Origin: Flavobacterium sp. Leaf82
Lineage (GTDB): Bacteria > Bacteroidota > Bacteroidia > Flavobacteriales > Flavobacteriaceae
Direction of reading: 5' to 3'
Assembly (NCBI RefSeq): GCF_001422725.1
Contig: NZ_LMMA01000034.1
Coordinates: 193,642 to 257,641, forward strand
DNA: 64,000 bases
The stretch's first letter is position 1; every line of letters starts with the position of its first letter. A model generated the notes under the pieces. The model did not search any database. It saw only the letters and a program-made list of their open reading frames with translations, and was not told where the DNA came from. Position numbers and translations under genes: made by a program. Below are positions 26,302-35,560 of the stretch, piece after piece.

Positions 26302-27336
26302 TTAAAAAATTGATTCCCAATTTTTAGAAATATTATACCATAATTGTCCTTGCGAAACTTGTAGCGGACAATCAATATTATTAGTATAAAGTGCTCCGGT
26401 TCCCAAGCCTTGCGGCATATCAGAATTCTGTATGAATGTCCATTGTGAGATAGCATTAAGTCCTATATTACTTTCTAATGCAGATGTAATCCACCAGCCA
26501 ATATTGTATTTTTTTGCTAAATCAATCCATTCTCTAGTTCCTCTAAAACCACCAATAAAACTTGGTTTAAGAATGATGTACTGAGGTTTGATTTCCTGCA
26601 ATAATTTTTCTTTTTCTTCTATTGAAAAAACACCTATCAGTTCTTCATCCAGCGCAATAGGAAATGGAGTCGTTTTGCACAAATTTGCCATTGCTGTAAT
26701 GTTCCCTTTTTTAATTGGCTGTTCGATACTATGAAGCTCAAATTTATCAAGTTGAATAATCTTATCTAAAGCTTCGTTTAAAGCAAAAGCACCATTAGCA
26801 TCAACTCGAATTTCGATTTGTTCTGCTGAAAAATGGGTTCGGATAAAGTGTAATAATTCTAATTCTTTCTCAAAATCTATAGCACCAATTTTAAGTTTGA
26901 TACAATTAAAACCATCTGCTAATTTTTCTTCGATTTGCTGTTTCATGTACGAAGCTTCTCCCATCCAAACCAAACCATTTATAGTAATTGATTTCGTATT
27001 ATTCGTAAAATCAGAAGGGAATAATACATACGGATTTTTACTTTTTAATGATAAAAAAGCCATTTCAATTCCGAATTGTATCGACGGAAATTCTGGCAAT
27101 GCTTCCCATAAAGCCGTTTCTTCTAAATGAATATTATCGCAAGCCCATTTTAATTTTTCTTCATAATCATCACGATCATCAGCACTTAAACCACGAAGGA
27201 TTCCGCACTCACCTATTCCTTTTTTGCCGTTTTCTTCCAGAACAATAAACCAGGTTTCTTTTTGTGTCATAACGCCTCTGGAAGTTCCAGATGGTCGTTT
27301 AAACTCTAACATGTATTTATGGTAAGTTGCTTTCAT
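26302..27336 (-). CDS. menC: o-Succinylbenzoate synthase
   Basis: Enolase-superfamily enzyme that dehydrates SHCHC to o-succinylbenzoate in menaquinone synthesis. The catalytic residues are all in place: K147 and K149 in CIKLKIG, metal ligands D179 (VDANGAF), E205 (SIEQP) and D230 (ALDEE), and K257 in YIILKPSFIGG. At 344 residues it is of normal length. It is the first of four men genes on this strand (menA, menB and menD follow upstream), interrupted by unrelated genes. Confidence 0.93.
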   Translation of the reverse strand: MKATYHKYMLEFKRPSGTSRGVMTQKETWFIVLEENGKKGIGECGILRGLSADDRDDYEEKLKWACDNIHLEETALWEALPEFPSIQFGIEMAFLSLKSKNPYVLFPSDFTNNTKSITINGLVWMGEASYMKQQIEEKLADGFNCIKLKIGAIDFEKELELLHFIRTHFSAEQIEIRVDANGAFALNEALDKIIQLDKFELHSIEQPIKKGNITAMANLCKTTPFPIALDEELIGVFSIEEKEKLLQEIKPQYIILKPSFIGGFRGTREWIDLAKKYNIGWWITSALESNIGLNAISQWTFIQNSDMPQGLGTGALYTNNIDCPLQVSQGQLWYNISKNWESIF

Positions 27337-27348
27337 GGTGGTATTTTA

Positions 27349-27461
27349 AACCATATAAGTTATATAAGTTCATTTAATTAGATTGTGCAAAATCTTAATG
27401 GTTAAAGATTAAGCAAGCTTTATATAGTATAGTTTAAATGAACTTATATAACTTATATGGT
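27349..27461. repeat. 28-bp perfect inverted repeat (113 bp element)
   Basis: 27349-27376 is the exact reverse complement of 27434-27461. Each arm contains a directly repeated ATATAAGTT. The 57-base centre is unrelated and carries no ORF. The element fills the gap between menC and the next minus-strand gene and could form a long hairpin or be a miniature transposable element with perfect ends. Confidence 0.85.
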
Positions 27462-27470
27462 AAATATATT

Positions 27471-28673
27471 TTAATTGTATAATTTCAAAACTCTTTCAAA
27501 GTCTTTTGATGGTAAACCTGCTTTCTCGAAAACAGCAAAATCTTGTTTTGTTTTTTCTTTCCAGCTTAAACTGTCAGTTACATTTTGAGTCTGATATTTT
27601 TTGTAGATGGCTTTTGCTTCGCTATAATCGTCGCTAACCAAATAAACATGCGCTAAATTTAATTTTACCAATAACTCAGTATCATCTAATTTTTCTCCTT
27701 CTTTCAGGAATTTAATCGCTTTTGCATATTGTTTAGTCAAAATATAGCAATATCCTATAGAACTGTAGTCAATTGCTGTCGCTTTTCCGTCATTAATGAT
27801 CGTATTCAGCTTTTGAATTGCTTCATTATATTTTTGCAATTTTATTAAAGTCGAAGCCTGGGTTCTCAAATCATTATAAACATTTTTAGAAATATCAGCA
27901 TCTTTATAACAGCTGTTTCCAAAGTCTTTATATACTTTGTTTTTTTCTATGGGCAACAATTTCTGAAACTCTGTGTAGCGATATTGTTTAATAATTTTAT
28001 CGAGAATACAAACACAAAAATCATCAGAGTTGGCCATTTTCTGAGCCATTGTCGATGTTTTGCAAAGACTTATAATTTCGTTTTTGTTGTCCTGATTCCA
28101 TCCACGGTTTAATTTTGTATCGACCCACGGCACAACTTCTAAAACTATTTTTTGATTAAGAAGCCAGTTTTTGCTGTGAAAACCAAACCAAATTGTACTT
28201 ACATCCTGACCTAAGCATGATGATTTATCCAGGGATAATCGCTTTGCATCTTTGCTTAAAGGTTCTACCTGAGCATAACAGGATTTGTCTGTTTTACCAT
28301 CATCGATGTATTTTTTTGCAGCATCATTTGAGGTAAAAAGCGCATAAGTACAGGTATCGTCTCCAGAGATTTTTGACATTAAAAAAACTGCTCCTGCTGA
28401 TCCCTGACTGATTCCGGTGGGATCCGGAATTGATTTTAATACAGATACCAAACTATTTGCCATTTGCTGGTTTTCGTCTAAAAGGGTAATTCTGTAAACG
28501 ATTTCTGTTGTACCAACCGGTAGATCTTCGGTTTTTAATACGATTCTGTCACGGGCTGAAACTATAATTTCTTTTGTTGTAGCGCGTTCTTTGTCCCAAT
28601 AACCATCTTTTTGAGCAAAAGAATTAAGTGAAACTGTGATTAAAAAAAATAGTGCAACCTTTTTTAAATTCAT
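27471..28673 (-). CDS. Secreted TPR protein of unknown function
   Basis: Signal peptide about 1-20 (ends SLNSFAQ). The next ~150 residues form a domain with paired cysteines (TCTYALF, KSCYAQV, SSCLGQD), and another cysteine cluster follows near 200-240 (ISLCKTS, DDFCVCILDKI, NSCYKDA). The C-terminal 120 residues carry TPR repeats (LIKLQKYNEAIQKLNTIIND, LAHVYLVSDDYSEAKAIYKK). Predicted to be periplasmic or outer-surface. No catalytic motif identified; it lies between menC and a DUF2199 gene. Confidence 0.7.
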   Translation of the reverse strand: MNLKKVALFFLITVSLNSFAQKDGYWDKERATTKEIIVSARDRIVLKTEDLPVGTTEIVYRITLLDENQQMANSLVSVLKSIPDPTGISQGSAGAVFLMSKISGDDTCTYALFTSNDAAKKYIDDGKTDKSCYAQVEPLSKDAKRLSLDKSSCLGQDVSTIWFGFHSKNWLLNQKIVLEVVPWVDTKLNRGWNQDNKNEIISLCKTSTMAQKMANSDDFCVCILDKIIKQYRYTEFQKLLPIEKNKVYKDFGNSCYKDADISKNVYNDLRTQASTLIKLQKYNEAIQKLNTIINDGKATAIDYSSIGYCYILTKQYAKAIKFLKEGEKLDDTELLVKLNLAHVYLVSDDYSEAKAIYKKYQTQNVTDSLSWKEKTKQDFAVFEKAGLPSKDFERVLKLYN

Positions 28674-28713
28674 TTTGTAAAATTTAGTTTAAATATTCAT
28701 GCAAATTTCAAGC

Positions 28714-29226
28714 CTAATTTTTGAGCATTTGCTGAATTCTTCTTTCAGCCTCTTCTTTTGTAATTCCGTTATAAAAATCTTTTACAAATGGATGATCGAA
28801 ATCTTTATGAGGGAAAATTTCGGGTCTCTCGTTACCAATTTTAGTGACAACTGTTGTTGGGATACTACCTGAGAATTCATATTCCGGAATAAAATTCGAA
28901 AGCCATCCAAAATAATTGGTTTCATGATTCTGGTTATCATAGTTTTCAAGGTAATCCTTAAAACTTTGTTCGCTTAATGATACCCAAAAACCATATTCTA
29001 AATCTTCGCAATGATCATTAACTTTTTGAAACAAAACAACCCTAATAAATCTAAGGACATGTTCTGGATGTTTTATTACGCAAAAATCAGAATCGATTAC
29101 TGCAATATCTTCTTTTTCCTGATCAGAAAGATTATGATAACTATTAGGAGTATTGTAGGTTAATGCGGGCCAGCTTTCGTGTTCCTGACCACAACATTCA
29201 CAAATGAATTTAATCGTTTCGTTCAT
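28714..29226 (-). CDS. DUF2199-family protein
   Basis: 170-residue protein whose start, CECCGQEHESWPALTYNTPN, is the DUF2199 signature (CxxC plus Pro-Ala-Leu block), followed by the typical DSDFCVIKHPEHVLRFIRVV. The cysteines could bind zinc. Function of the family is unknown; it is found widely in bacteria and is cytoplasmic by sequence. It ends about 40 bases upstream of the TPR protein gene and may share its transcript. Confidence 0.85.
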   Translation of the reverse strand: MNETIKFICECCGQEHESWPALTYNTPNSYHNLSDQEKEDIAVIDSDFCVIKHPEHVLRFIRVVLFQKVNDHCEDLEYGFWVSLSEQSFKDYLENYDNQNHETNYFGWLSNFIPEYEFSGSIPTTVVTKIGNERPEIFPHKDFDHPFVKDFYNGITKEEAERRIQQMLKN

Positions 29227-29252
29227 CTAATTTTTTTATGAATACTAAAATC

Positions 29253-29337
29253 CTAGCCCCGATAGAGGCGGTATCCTTTTTTGAGAAGATTTTTTATCTT
29301 CTCAAAAAAGATATAGCCGAAAGCGGGAAATAGCTCC
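29253..29337. repeat. Flavobacterial hairpin repeat, family 2, copy 2
   Basis: Begins CTAGCCCCGATAGAGGCGG and ends AAGCGGGAAATAGCTCC. It has an inner palindrome (TTTTTTGAGAAGAT with ATCTTCTCAAAAAA). CCCG/CGGG and CGGTATC/GATATAGCCG make an outer imperfect stem. It matches 18845-18906, 45420-45531 and the partial copy at 61492. Confidence 0.8.
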
Positions 29338-29366
29338 TTATTCTTCTATTTTACGAATGATTGCAA

Positions 29367-30044
29367 TTATAGTTCTATTGAATCTCCAATTTCAAGAAGC
29401 ATCAAATCTTTTCCTTTATCGAAAAATTTACGAATAGCCTCTTCATGATTGATTTCTATGTAACCAAAAGTGTCAAAATGATAACCAAGAATTTTATCAC
29501 ATTCGATAAAATCAGAAGCAATAATGGCATCTTCTACGTCCATCGTAAAATTATTACCGATTGGCAGAATTGCCAAATCTAATTTTGTACGCAACGGAAT
29601 CAGTTTCATATCATATGTCAGCGCTGTATCGCCGGCTATGTAAATATTTTTATGCTCGCTTTCGATTACAAAACCACCCGGATTTCCGCCGTAACTTCCG
29701 TCAGGAAATGAGCTTGAATGAATGGCATTTACATATCTTACTTTTCCGAAATCAAAATTCCAGCTTCCGCCATGGTTCATTGGGTGCGCTTTTAACTCTC
29801 TTTGTGCATAATAGCTTGTAATCTCAGCATTTGATACAATAACTGCATTAGTGCGTTTTGCAATAGCTTCTACATCAAGAACATGGTCGCCATGTGCGTG
29901 TGTAAGCAAGATATAATCTGCTTTTAATGTGTTTATATCAATTGCCGCAGCTTTTGGATTTCCTGTAATAAATGGGTCAACAATAATATGTTTTCCTCCA
30001 ACTTCAATGCCTAATGACGCGTGTCCGTAAAATGTGATTTTCAT
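29367..30044 (-). CDS. UPF0173-type metal-dependent hydrolase
   Basis: 225-residue metallo-beta-lactamase-fold protein. The metal site is THAHGDHVLD (H49, H51, D53, H54), with further ligands in NAIHSSSFPDGS, the IYIAGDTAL block and DKILGYHFDTFG. The short single-domain form and the TFYGHASLGIEVGG start match the UPF0173 group (YtkL-like). Substrate unknown. It sits 29 bases downstream of menA and upstream of the repeat, and co-occurs with men genes here, though a direct role is unproven. Confidence 0.9.
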   Translation of the reverse strand: MKITFYGHASLGIEVGGKHIIVDPFITGNPKAAAIDINTLKADYILLTHAHGDHVLDVEAIAKRTNAVIVSNAEITSYYAQRELKAHPMNHGGSWNFDFGKVRYVNAIHSSSFPDGSYGGNPGGFVIESEHKNIYIAGDTALTYDMKLIPLRTKLDLAILPIGNNFTMDVEDAIIASDFIECDKILGYHFDTFGYIEINHEEAIRKFFDKGKDLMLLEIGDSIEL

Positions 30045-30073
30045 TTTTGTAATTTTTTAAAGTTGAACTTTGT

Positions 30074-31036
30074 TTATCTTCCACCTAAGAAAAGGTTAAC
30101 AATAATGTCTGAAATCAATGAAATCATACATACTGTTAATAATATGGAAAGCAAAAATGTGCTAAGTGCCAGTTTTTTTAATTCGGGGTCTAACAGCTTA
30201 GGGTTTTGATTTTTATAAACGGTAATTAAATGTTTTGTTAAAGGGATATATGCCAGTAAAAATAAGTATTGATCGAAATTGTAATCGCTTAAAATTGCAA
30301 AAACAATCACACAAAGCATTGCTGTAATAATCAGTGTAAAATGATAAATTTTGGCTTGTGCTCCTCCTATTTGAACTACAATTGTGTTTTTTCCTGATTT
30401 TCTGTCTGATTCTTCATCACGCATATTGTTTAGGTTTAAAACCCCTACGCTTAACAAACCAATTGCAATTGCCGGAAGAATCAATAGCGGATCTATTTCT
30501 TTAGAATATAAAAAATTAACGCCCAAAGTACTTACAAGACCAAAGAAGACGAAGACAAATACGTCGCCAAATCCTTTATATCCGTAAGCTGAATTCCCAA
30601 CTGTGTAACGAATCGCAGAAGCAATTGCAGCAACTCCAAGCAATAAGAAAAAGATAGAATATCCGAAATTAGTTTCACCAAATGCAAAATAAATTAAGAT
30701 TATTGCTGCTAATAAAGTCAATATAGAGGTTATTATTATCGCTTTTTTCATGGCTTGAGGCGTAATAACTCCGCTTTGAATAGCACGCTTTGGCCCTACT
30801 CTGTCCTCATTATCAGTTCCTTTTACTCCATCTCCGTAATCATTTGCAAAATTGGATAAAACCTGCAAACCTAATGTTGTTAATAAGGCAAATCCAAAAA
30901 TTTTCCAACTAAATACTTCTGTTGGTGTGTTGATCGCTTCTGTAGGGTTTGAAAGTGCGTAAATACTTCCTACTATAATTCCAGAAACTGATAAAGGCAA
31001 TGTGCGCAATCGTGCGGCTTCAATCCAATGTTTCAT
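30074..31036 (-). CDS. menA: 1,4-Dihydroxy-2-naphthoate polyprenyltransferase
   Basis: Integral membrane UbiA-family enzyme that attaches the polyprenyl tail to DHNA to give demethylmenaquinone. The two Asp-rich motifs are visible: NFANDYGDGVKGTDNEDR (near 65-85) and NNMRDEESDRKSGKNTIVV (near 205-220). About nine hydrophobic segments are present. The N-terminal WIEAARLRTLPLSVSGIIVG is the MenA signature. It lies 104 bases from menB on the same strand. Confidence 0.93.
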   Translation of the reverse strand: MKHWIEAARLRTLPLSVSGIIVGSIYALSNPTEAINTPTEVFSWKIFGFALLTTLGLQVLSNFANDYGDGVKGTDNEDRVGPKRAIQSGVITPQAMKKAIIITSILTLLAAIILIYFAFGETNFGYSIFFLLLGVAAIASAIRYTVGNSAYGYKGFGDVFVFVFFGLVSTLGVNFLYSKEIDPLLILPAIAIGLLSVGVLNLNNMRDEESDRKSGKNTIVVQIGGAQAKIYHFTLIITAMLCVIVFAILSDYNFDQYLFLLAYIPLTKHLITVYKNQNPKLLDPELKKLALSTFLLSILLTVCMISLISDIIVNLFLGGR

Positions 31037-31073
31037 ATTTTAATTTTAGATTTTAGATTTCTTTAAAAAGTAT

Positions 31074-31114
31074 TCAGTCACAACTTCAGTTTTCAGTTTT
31101 AAGACTGTGACTGA
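31074..31114. repeat. Short imperfect inverted repeat between menB and menA
   Basis: TCAGTCACA (31074-31082) pairs with TGTGACTGA (31106-31114). The sequence between them contains TTCAGTTTTCAGTTTT, the same low-complexity pattern that occurs at 50505-50530, so it looks like part of a dispersed element. Confidence 0.5.
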
Positions 31115-31140
31115 GACTGAAACTGGGAACTAATTACTTT

Positions 31141-31974
31141 TTATGGCAACCATTTATTTTCACCAAAGTTTGGTTTTCTTTTTTCCAAGAAAGCATTTCT
31201 TCCTTCTTTTGCTTCTTCTGTCATGTATGCTAAACGAGTTGCTTCACCGGCAAAAACTTGTTGTCCTACCATTCCGTCATCCGTTAAATTCATGGCAAAT
31301 TTTAGCATTTTTATAGAAGTTGGAGATTTCTGAAGAATTTCCTGAGCCCATTCATATGCCGTGTCTTCTAACTCATCATGAGGGATAACAGCATTTACCA
31401 TTCCCATATCCATGGCTTCCTGAGCAGAATAGTTTCTTCCTAAAAAGAAAATCTCACGTGCTTTTTTCTGACCTACCATTTTTGCCAGATATGCAGATCC
31501 GTAACCTCCGTCGAAACTGGTTACATCAGCATCTGTTTGTTTAAAAATTGCGTGTTCTTTACTTGCCAGAGTCATATCGCAAACTACATGCAAACTGTGT
31601 CCGCCACCAACTGCCCAACCCGGAACAACTGCAATAACGACTTTTGGCATAAAGCGAATTAAACGCTGCACTTCAAGAATATTTAAACGATGCTGACCAT
31701 CTTCACCAACGTAACCCTGATGTCCGCGGGCATTTTGATCTCCTCCACTGCAAAAAGAATATACGCCATCTTTTGTTGATGGTCCTTCTGCCGAAAGTAA
31801 AACTACACCTATTGAAGTATCTTCTTGTGCGTCGTAAAAAGCCTGGTATAATTCTGAAGTTGTTTTAGGACGAAAAGCATTTCTAACATTTGGTCTGTTG
31901 AATGCGATTCTAGCAACTCCGTTACATTTTTTATAAGTTATATCTTCAAATTCTCTGGCAGTTATCCAATCCAT
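31141..31974 (-). CDS. menB: 1,4-Dihydroxy-2-naphthoyl-CoA synthase
   Basis: Crotonase-fold enzyme that cyclises o-succinylbenzoyl-CoA. Oxyanion-hole motifs FCSGGDQNARG and VPGWAVGGGHSLHVVCDMT are conserved, and DADVTSFDGGYGSAYLAK holds the active-site Asp and Tyr region. Length 277 is normal. The start at 31974 (MDWITAREFEDITYKKCNG) matches family N-termini. Upstream lies a 700-base region without a convincing gene. menE and menF are not in the window. Confidence 0.95.
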   Translation of the reverse strand: MDWITAREFEDITYKKCNGVARIAFNRPNVRNAFRPKTTSELYQAFYDAQEDTSIGVVLLSAEGPSTKDGVYSFCSGGDQNARGHQGYVGEDGQHRLNILEVQRLIRFMPKVVIAVVPGWAVGGGHSLHVVCDMTLASKEHAIFKQTDADVTSFDGGYGSAYLAKMVGQKKAREIFFLGRNYSAQEAMDMGMVNAVIPHDELEDTAYEWAQEILQKSPTSIKMLKFAMNLTDDGMVGQQVFAGEATRLAYMTEEAKEGRNAFLEKRKPNFGENKWLP

Positions 31975-32636
31975 TTCTATTTGTTTTATTTTAAATAATT
32001 ATAGCGTAAAAATAAAGCATTTTTACATTTTTACCTACTCAATTTACTTTAAGTCTGTCAGAAAATAACTTCTAATGTTAACAATTGGTATTGTCTTACA
32101 AAAAATAACATTTTTTAACATTAGATTCAAAAAATAATAAGTAATTTTACACCCTAGAAATCAATGAGATACATTTTATTTCATTGTTTTACGATTGATT
32201 TTCTTTCACTGATTTATTAACCTAAAAAATGATTTTTTTGAGAAAATTTAAAAAATTTGTCGCTCATTTTTACTTGGTTTTTATTAGTAAACCCCTAAAT
32301 AATGAGCAAATGATTTATTCATTTGTTGAAACTACGAAAAGGAAATAGTAACACCTAAGGTTAAATGCTGGAATTGTTTAATGATTAGTATCAAATTGAT
32401 TACGAAAAGAGGAAAAAATACTAACTGAAACTTTCTATAAGTTATTTTATAAAACCAATGGATTAGCCGTGAAATTGATATTTCGCTTTTAAATATGAAT
32501 GTATAGATTGTTTGAAGACATACCGTTTCATGAAGTAATTTCAAAATTTTTAAAAAGTTATTTCCTGAATGGATTCGAATTTATTTTATTTCTGTTTTTT
32601 TTTAATTACAATTTTTTTTAAAACTAGAATAAAAAG
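31975..32636. other. Long intergenic region upstream of menB
   Basis: About 660 very AT-rich bases. Two small frames exist: a 39-codon plus-strand frame (32229-32348, MIFLRKFKKFVAHFYLVF) and a 70-codon minus-strand frame (32332-32544). Neither has a recognisable family or start context, and I do not call them genes. The segment could hold the menB promoter or a small RNA; I see no strong hairpin apart from the terminator that follows. Confidence 0.4.
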
Positions 32637-32675
32637 GGAAAGGCTGCTTGTAATGAGCAGCCTTTCCTGTTTTTT
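32637..32675. terminator. Terminator of the CvfB-like gene (can act both ways)
   Basis: An 11-bp perfect stem (GGAAAGGCTGC, 32637-32647, with 32657-32667) and a 9-base loop. T-rich tracts follow on both sides. On the minus strand it ends the CvfB-like gene. Confidence 0.75.
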
Positions 32676-32702
32676 GTAGTAAATTCAATATTTTTAATGA
32701 AA

Positions 32703-33557
32703 TTATTCTTTTACAAGATAAATCCCGTCTTCTTTAATTTCAATAAGTTTATCTTTATATAAAGCTCCAATTGCTTTTTTGAAAGTTTTTTTACTCATTT
32801 TCAAAACCGTTTTGATATCCTCAGGATGTGAAGCATCGTTTAGGCGTAAGAATCCTCGGTTCGCTCTTAATTCATCTAATATTTTCTCTGCATTTGGTTC
32901 AATGCTTTGATAACCCTGAACTTGCAATGCAACATCTATTTTATTATCAGGACGAATATTTTTAATAAAACCTATCATTCTGTCTCCGGTTCTAATCGCA
33001 TCATCATAAACTTCATCTTTGTACAACAATCCTTTGTGTTGCTCATTGATAATAACGTTGATTCCTAATTCTGTAATATGAGAAACGATCAAATCAACTT
33101 CTTCTCCTTTTTCAACCGTTAGGTTTTCATTGCTTAAAAACTGATTTAATTTACTTGAAGCTACCAAACGATTGGTTTTTTCATCCATATAAAGGTAAAC
33201 GAGGTAACGTTTTCCTTTTTCCATTGGACGGGCTTGCTCTTTAAACGGAACAAGAATATCTTTTTCCATTCCCCAGTCCATAAAAGCACCAACCTGATTG
33301 ATATAATTTACTCTTAAAAGTGCAAATTCATTTAATAATATATAAGGTTCCAGCGTTGTGGAAACCGGGCGTTGTTCGTGGTCTAAATAAACAAAAACGA
33401 TAAGCTCCTCGCCTATTTCGAATTCGTTGGGTACATATTTATTAGGTAATAATATATCGTGAATTCCTTCCGGATCTTCTTCAGGATTTCCTAAAAATAA
33501 ACCAACTTTGGTATCACGTAATATAGTAAGGGTATTGTATTTTCCTATTTCAATCAT
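32703..33557 (-). CDS. CvfB-type S1 RNA-binding protein
   Basis: 284 residues made of S1-like OB folds followed by a winged-helix C-terminus. The first S1-like part is about 3-60 (VGLFLGNPEEDPEGIHDILL), the second about 70-135 (GAFMDWGMEKDILVPFKEQA), the third about 145-210 (INVIINEQHKGLLYKDEV), and the wHTH is at about 220-280 (PEDIKTVLKMSKKTFKKAIG). CvfB of Firmicutes affects virulence and binds RNA, but no target is visible here. It is a stand-alone gene with its own terminator. Confidence 0.85.
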   Translation of the reverse strand: MIEIGKYNTLTILRDTKVGLFLGNPEEDPEGIHDILLPNKYVPNEFEIGEELIVFVYLDHEQRPVSTTLEPYILLNEFALLRVNYINQVGAFMDWGMEKDILVPFKEQARPMEKGKRYLVYLYMDEKTNRLVASSKLNQFLSNENLTVEKGEEVDLIVSHITELGINVIINEQHKGLLYKDEVYDDAIRTGDRMIGFIKNIRPDNKIDVALQVQGYQSIEPNAEKILDELRANRGFLRLNDASHPEDIKTVLKMSKKTFKKAIGALYKDKLIEIKEDGIYLVKE

Positions 33558-33724
33558 ATTCTTGAGATTCTAAGCTAAAAAGTAGCTGAGTTTTTAAAGT
33601 GCAAATGTACGAAGTTTGAAAATGGTACGACGAAAAATGTTTTACATAAAATGTATCACAACATCTTTTTCTGGTTTCTCTTTTTTTTAATTAAATTTGA
33701 GAATCAAAAATTAACTCCAAATCA

Positions 33725-35074
33725 ATGAAAAAGACCATTTTTTATTCTGTTTTTACATTTCTGTTTTTTACTCAGATTTCTATTTCTCAAGTTGTTGAAG
33801 ATCCCGAAATAAAAAAAATGATTACCGAAATTAAATCCGAGAATCTTGAAGCAACTGTTCGTAAATTAGTTTCTTTCGGCACAAGGCATACACTTAGTGA
33901 TACAAAAAGTAAAACCAAAGGTATTGGCGCTGCACAACAATGGGTAAAATCTGAGTTTGATAAATATGCATTAGAATCTAACGGACGATTGACTTCGACA
34001 ATAGATTATTTTACGGTAAAAGCTGATGGTAAGCGTATTGCAAAAGACAGCCAGCTTGGTAATGTTATGGCAACCTTAAAAGGAACTGATCCTAATGATA
34101 ATCGCGTCCTGATTATTAGCGGACATCTTGATTCGAGAGTTTCTGATGTTATGAATGTAAAATCTGATGCTCCTGGCGCAAATGATGACGGATCCGGAGT
34201 TGCAGCTGTAATCGAACTGGCAAAAGTAATGAGTAAAAGATCTTTTCCTGCAACCATTATTTTTGTGGCTGTAGTTGGTGAAGAACAAGGACTTTACGGT
34301 GCGAGACATCTTGCCGAATTAGCAAAAGAATCTAACTGGAATATCATTGCGATGCTAAATAACGATATGATTGGTAATAGTTTATCAAGCGGAACTAATG
34401 TAAGAGACAATACACAAATCAGAATTTTTAGCGAGACGATTCCGTTTCTGGAAACCGAAGATGAGGCAAAAATGCGTAAAGCAACAAGCCGCGACAATGA
34501 TAGTCCTTCGAGATTATTGGCGCGTTATATCAAAACGGTTACAGAACAATATGTAGATCAGCTAAAAGTAAAACTGGTTTATAGAAACGATCGTTTTTTA
34601 CGTGGTGGCGATCATACGCCGTTTAGCCAAAATGGTTTTACAGCGGTTCGTTTTTGTGAAATGAATGAGAATTTCGATCATCAGCATCAGGATCTTAGAA
34701 CTGAAAACGGTATTAAATATGGTGATCTTGTAGAATTTATGGATTTTGAATATTTACGCAAAAATGCCTGTGCTAACTTAGCCACGCTTGCCAATTTAGC
34801 CTGGTCGCCAAAAGCACCTGTAAGTGTAGGTATTGAGGTTAAAAACCTTTCTAATTCCTCTACTTTCTCGTGGACTGCACCAGAAGGAAAAGCACAATAC
34901 GGGTATCAGATTTTGATGAGAGAAACATCCTCTTCGCATTGGGAAAAAACATTTTTTGTAAAGGATACAAAAGCCGAAATACCTTATTCTAAAGACAATT
35001 ACTTTTTTGCGATACAAACCGTAGATGCTTTAGGCCATGCAAGTTTACCGGTTTTCCCCGTCCCGATTCGTTAA
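33725..35074 (+). CDS. Secreted M28-family aminopeptidase
   Basis: 449 residues. A signal peptide (about 1-21) is followed by an M28 zinc peptidase: the metal ligands are in ISGHLDSRVSD, GANDDGSGVAAVIEL, VAVVGEEQGLYGARHLAE (catalytic Glu pair), MLNNDMIGNS and RGGDHTPFSQNG. The last ~85 residues form a fibronectin type III-like domain (NSSTFSWTAPEGKAQYGYQI). It has no PorSS-type C-terminal sorting domain, so it probably stays periplasmic or is surface-bound. A TAAATTTG box at 33692-33699 may be its -7 element. Confidence 0.9.
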   Translation: MKKTIFYSVFTFLFFTQISISQVVEDPEIKKMITEIKSENLEATVRKLVSFGTRHTLSDTKSKTKGIGAAQQWVKSEFDKYALESNGRLTSTIDYFTVKADGKRIAKDSQLGNVMATLKGTDPNDNRVLIISGHLDSRVSDVMNVKSDAPGANDDGSGVAAVIELAKVMSKRSFPATIIFVAVVGEEQGLYGARHLAELAKESNWNIIAMLNNDMIGNSLSSGTNVRDNTQIRIFSETIPFLETEDEAKMRKATSRDNDSPSRLLARYIKTVTEQYVDQLKVKLVYRNDRFLRGGDHTPFSQNGFTAVRFCEMNENFDHQHQDLRTENGIKYGDLVEFMDFEYLRKNACANLATLANLAWSPKAPVSVGIEVKNLSNSSTFSWTAPEGKAQYGYQILMRETSSSHWEKTFFVKDTKAEIPYSKDNYFFAIQTVDALGHASLPVFPVPIR

Positions 35075-35090
35075 TATTACAGTATAAAAA

Positions 35091-35115
35091 AAGCGCCAAT
35101 AAGGCGCTTTTTCTT
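35091..35115 (+). terminator. Terminator of the M28 peptidase gene
   Basis: AAGCGCC and GGCGCTT with a 5-base loop, followed by TTTTCTTTTT. Confidence 0.75.
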
Positions 35116-35131
35116 TTTAATTTTGAAAGGT

Positions 35132-35473
35132 TTATTTGTAAACACTTTCTTTTTTAAAATGCAATGTCAATAAATAATAAACAACAGCTCTGTATTTGTG
35201 TTTGTTTGAATGTCCGTATTTTTGAAGAACTGTAGAAATCGCCGGTTCTAAATCCGGGCCATCCGGTAATCCTAGTTTCTTAATCAGGAAATTTTTTCTC
35301 ACAGTATCTATTTCTGAATGTTGAGTTCCTGCAACCGTAGATGCATCTGCATTATAAATAGAGGGTCCACAGCCAATAACTACTTTCGTCAGTAAATCCA
35401 TATTTGGTGTTACACCACATTTTACTTTTAGATCTTCTGCATACTTTTTAATCAATTCTTCTCTTGCACTCAT
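35132..35473 (-). CDS. DUF2853-family protein
   Basis: 113-residue helical protein. REELIKKYAEDLKVKCGVTP and IYNADASTVAGTQHSEIDTV are the DUF2853 pattern. No catalytic site is known; the family is small and cytoplasmic. The gene is convergent with the M28 peptidase and 87 bases downstream of menD's stop on the same strand direction, with no sign of a functional link. Confidence 0.85.
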   Translation of the reverse strand: MSAREELIKKYAEDLKVKCGVTPNMDLLTKVVIGCGPSIYNADASTVAGTQHSEIDTVRKNFLIKKLGLPDGPDLEPAISTVLQKYGHSNKHKYRAVVYYLLTLHFKKESVYK

Positions 35474-35560
35474 AATAAAAATTTAAATTAGACTTATAAA
35501 AGCCAAATTTAAAGATTTATCTTACATTAAAAATTATTTTAAGTTAATTTTATTTACAAA

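Noticed and set aside
29561..29821. Plus-strand frame opposite the UPF0173 hydrolase
   Set aside because: Antisense to conserved metal-site codons; a shadow ORF.
32332..32544. 70-codon minus-strand frame in the menB upstream gap
   Set aside because: Hydrophobic and Phe-rich only because of AT-rich DNA; no start context or homology that I recognise.
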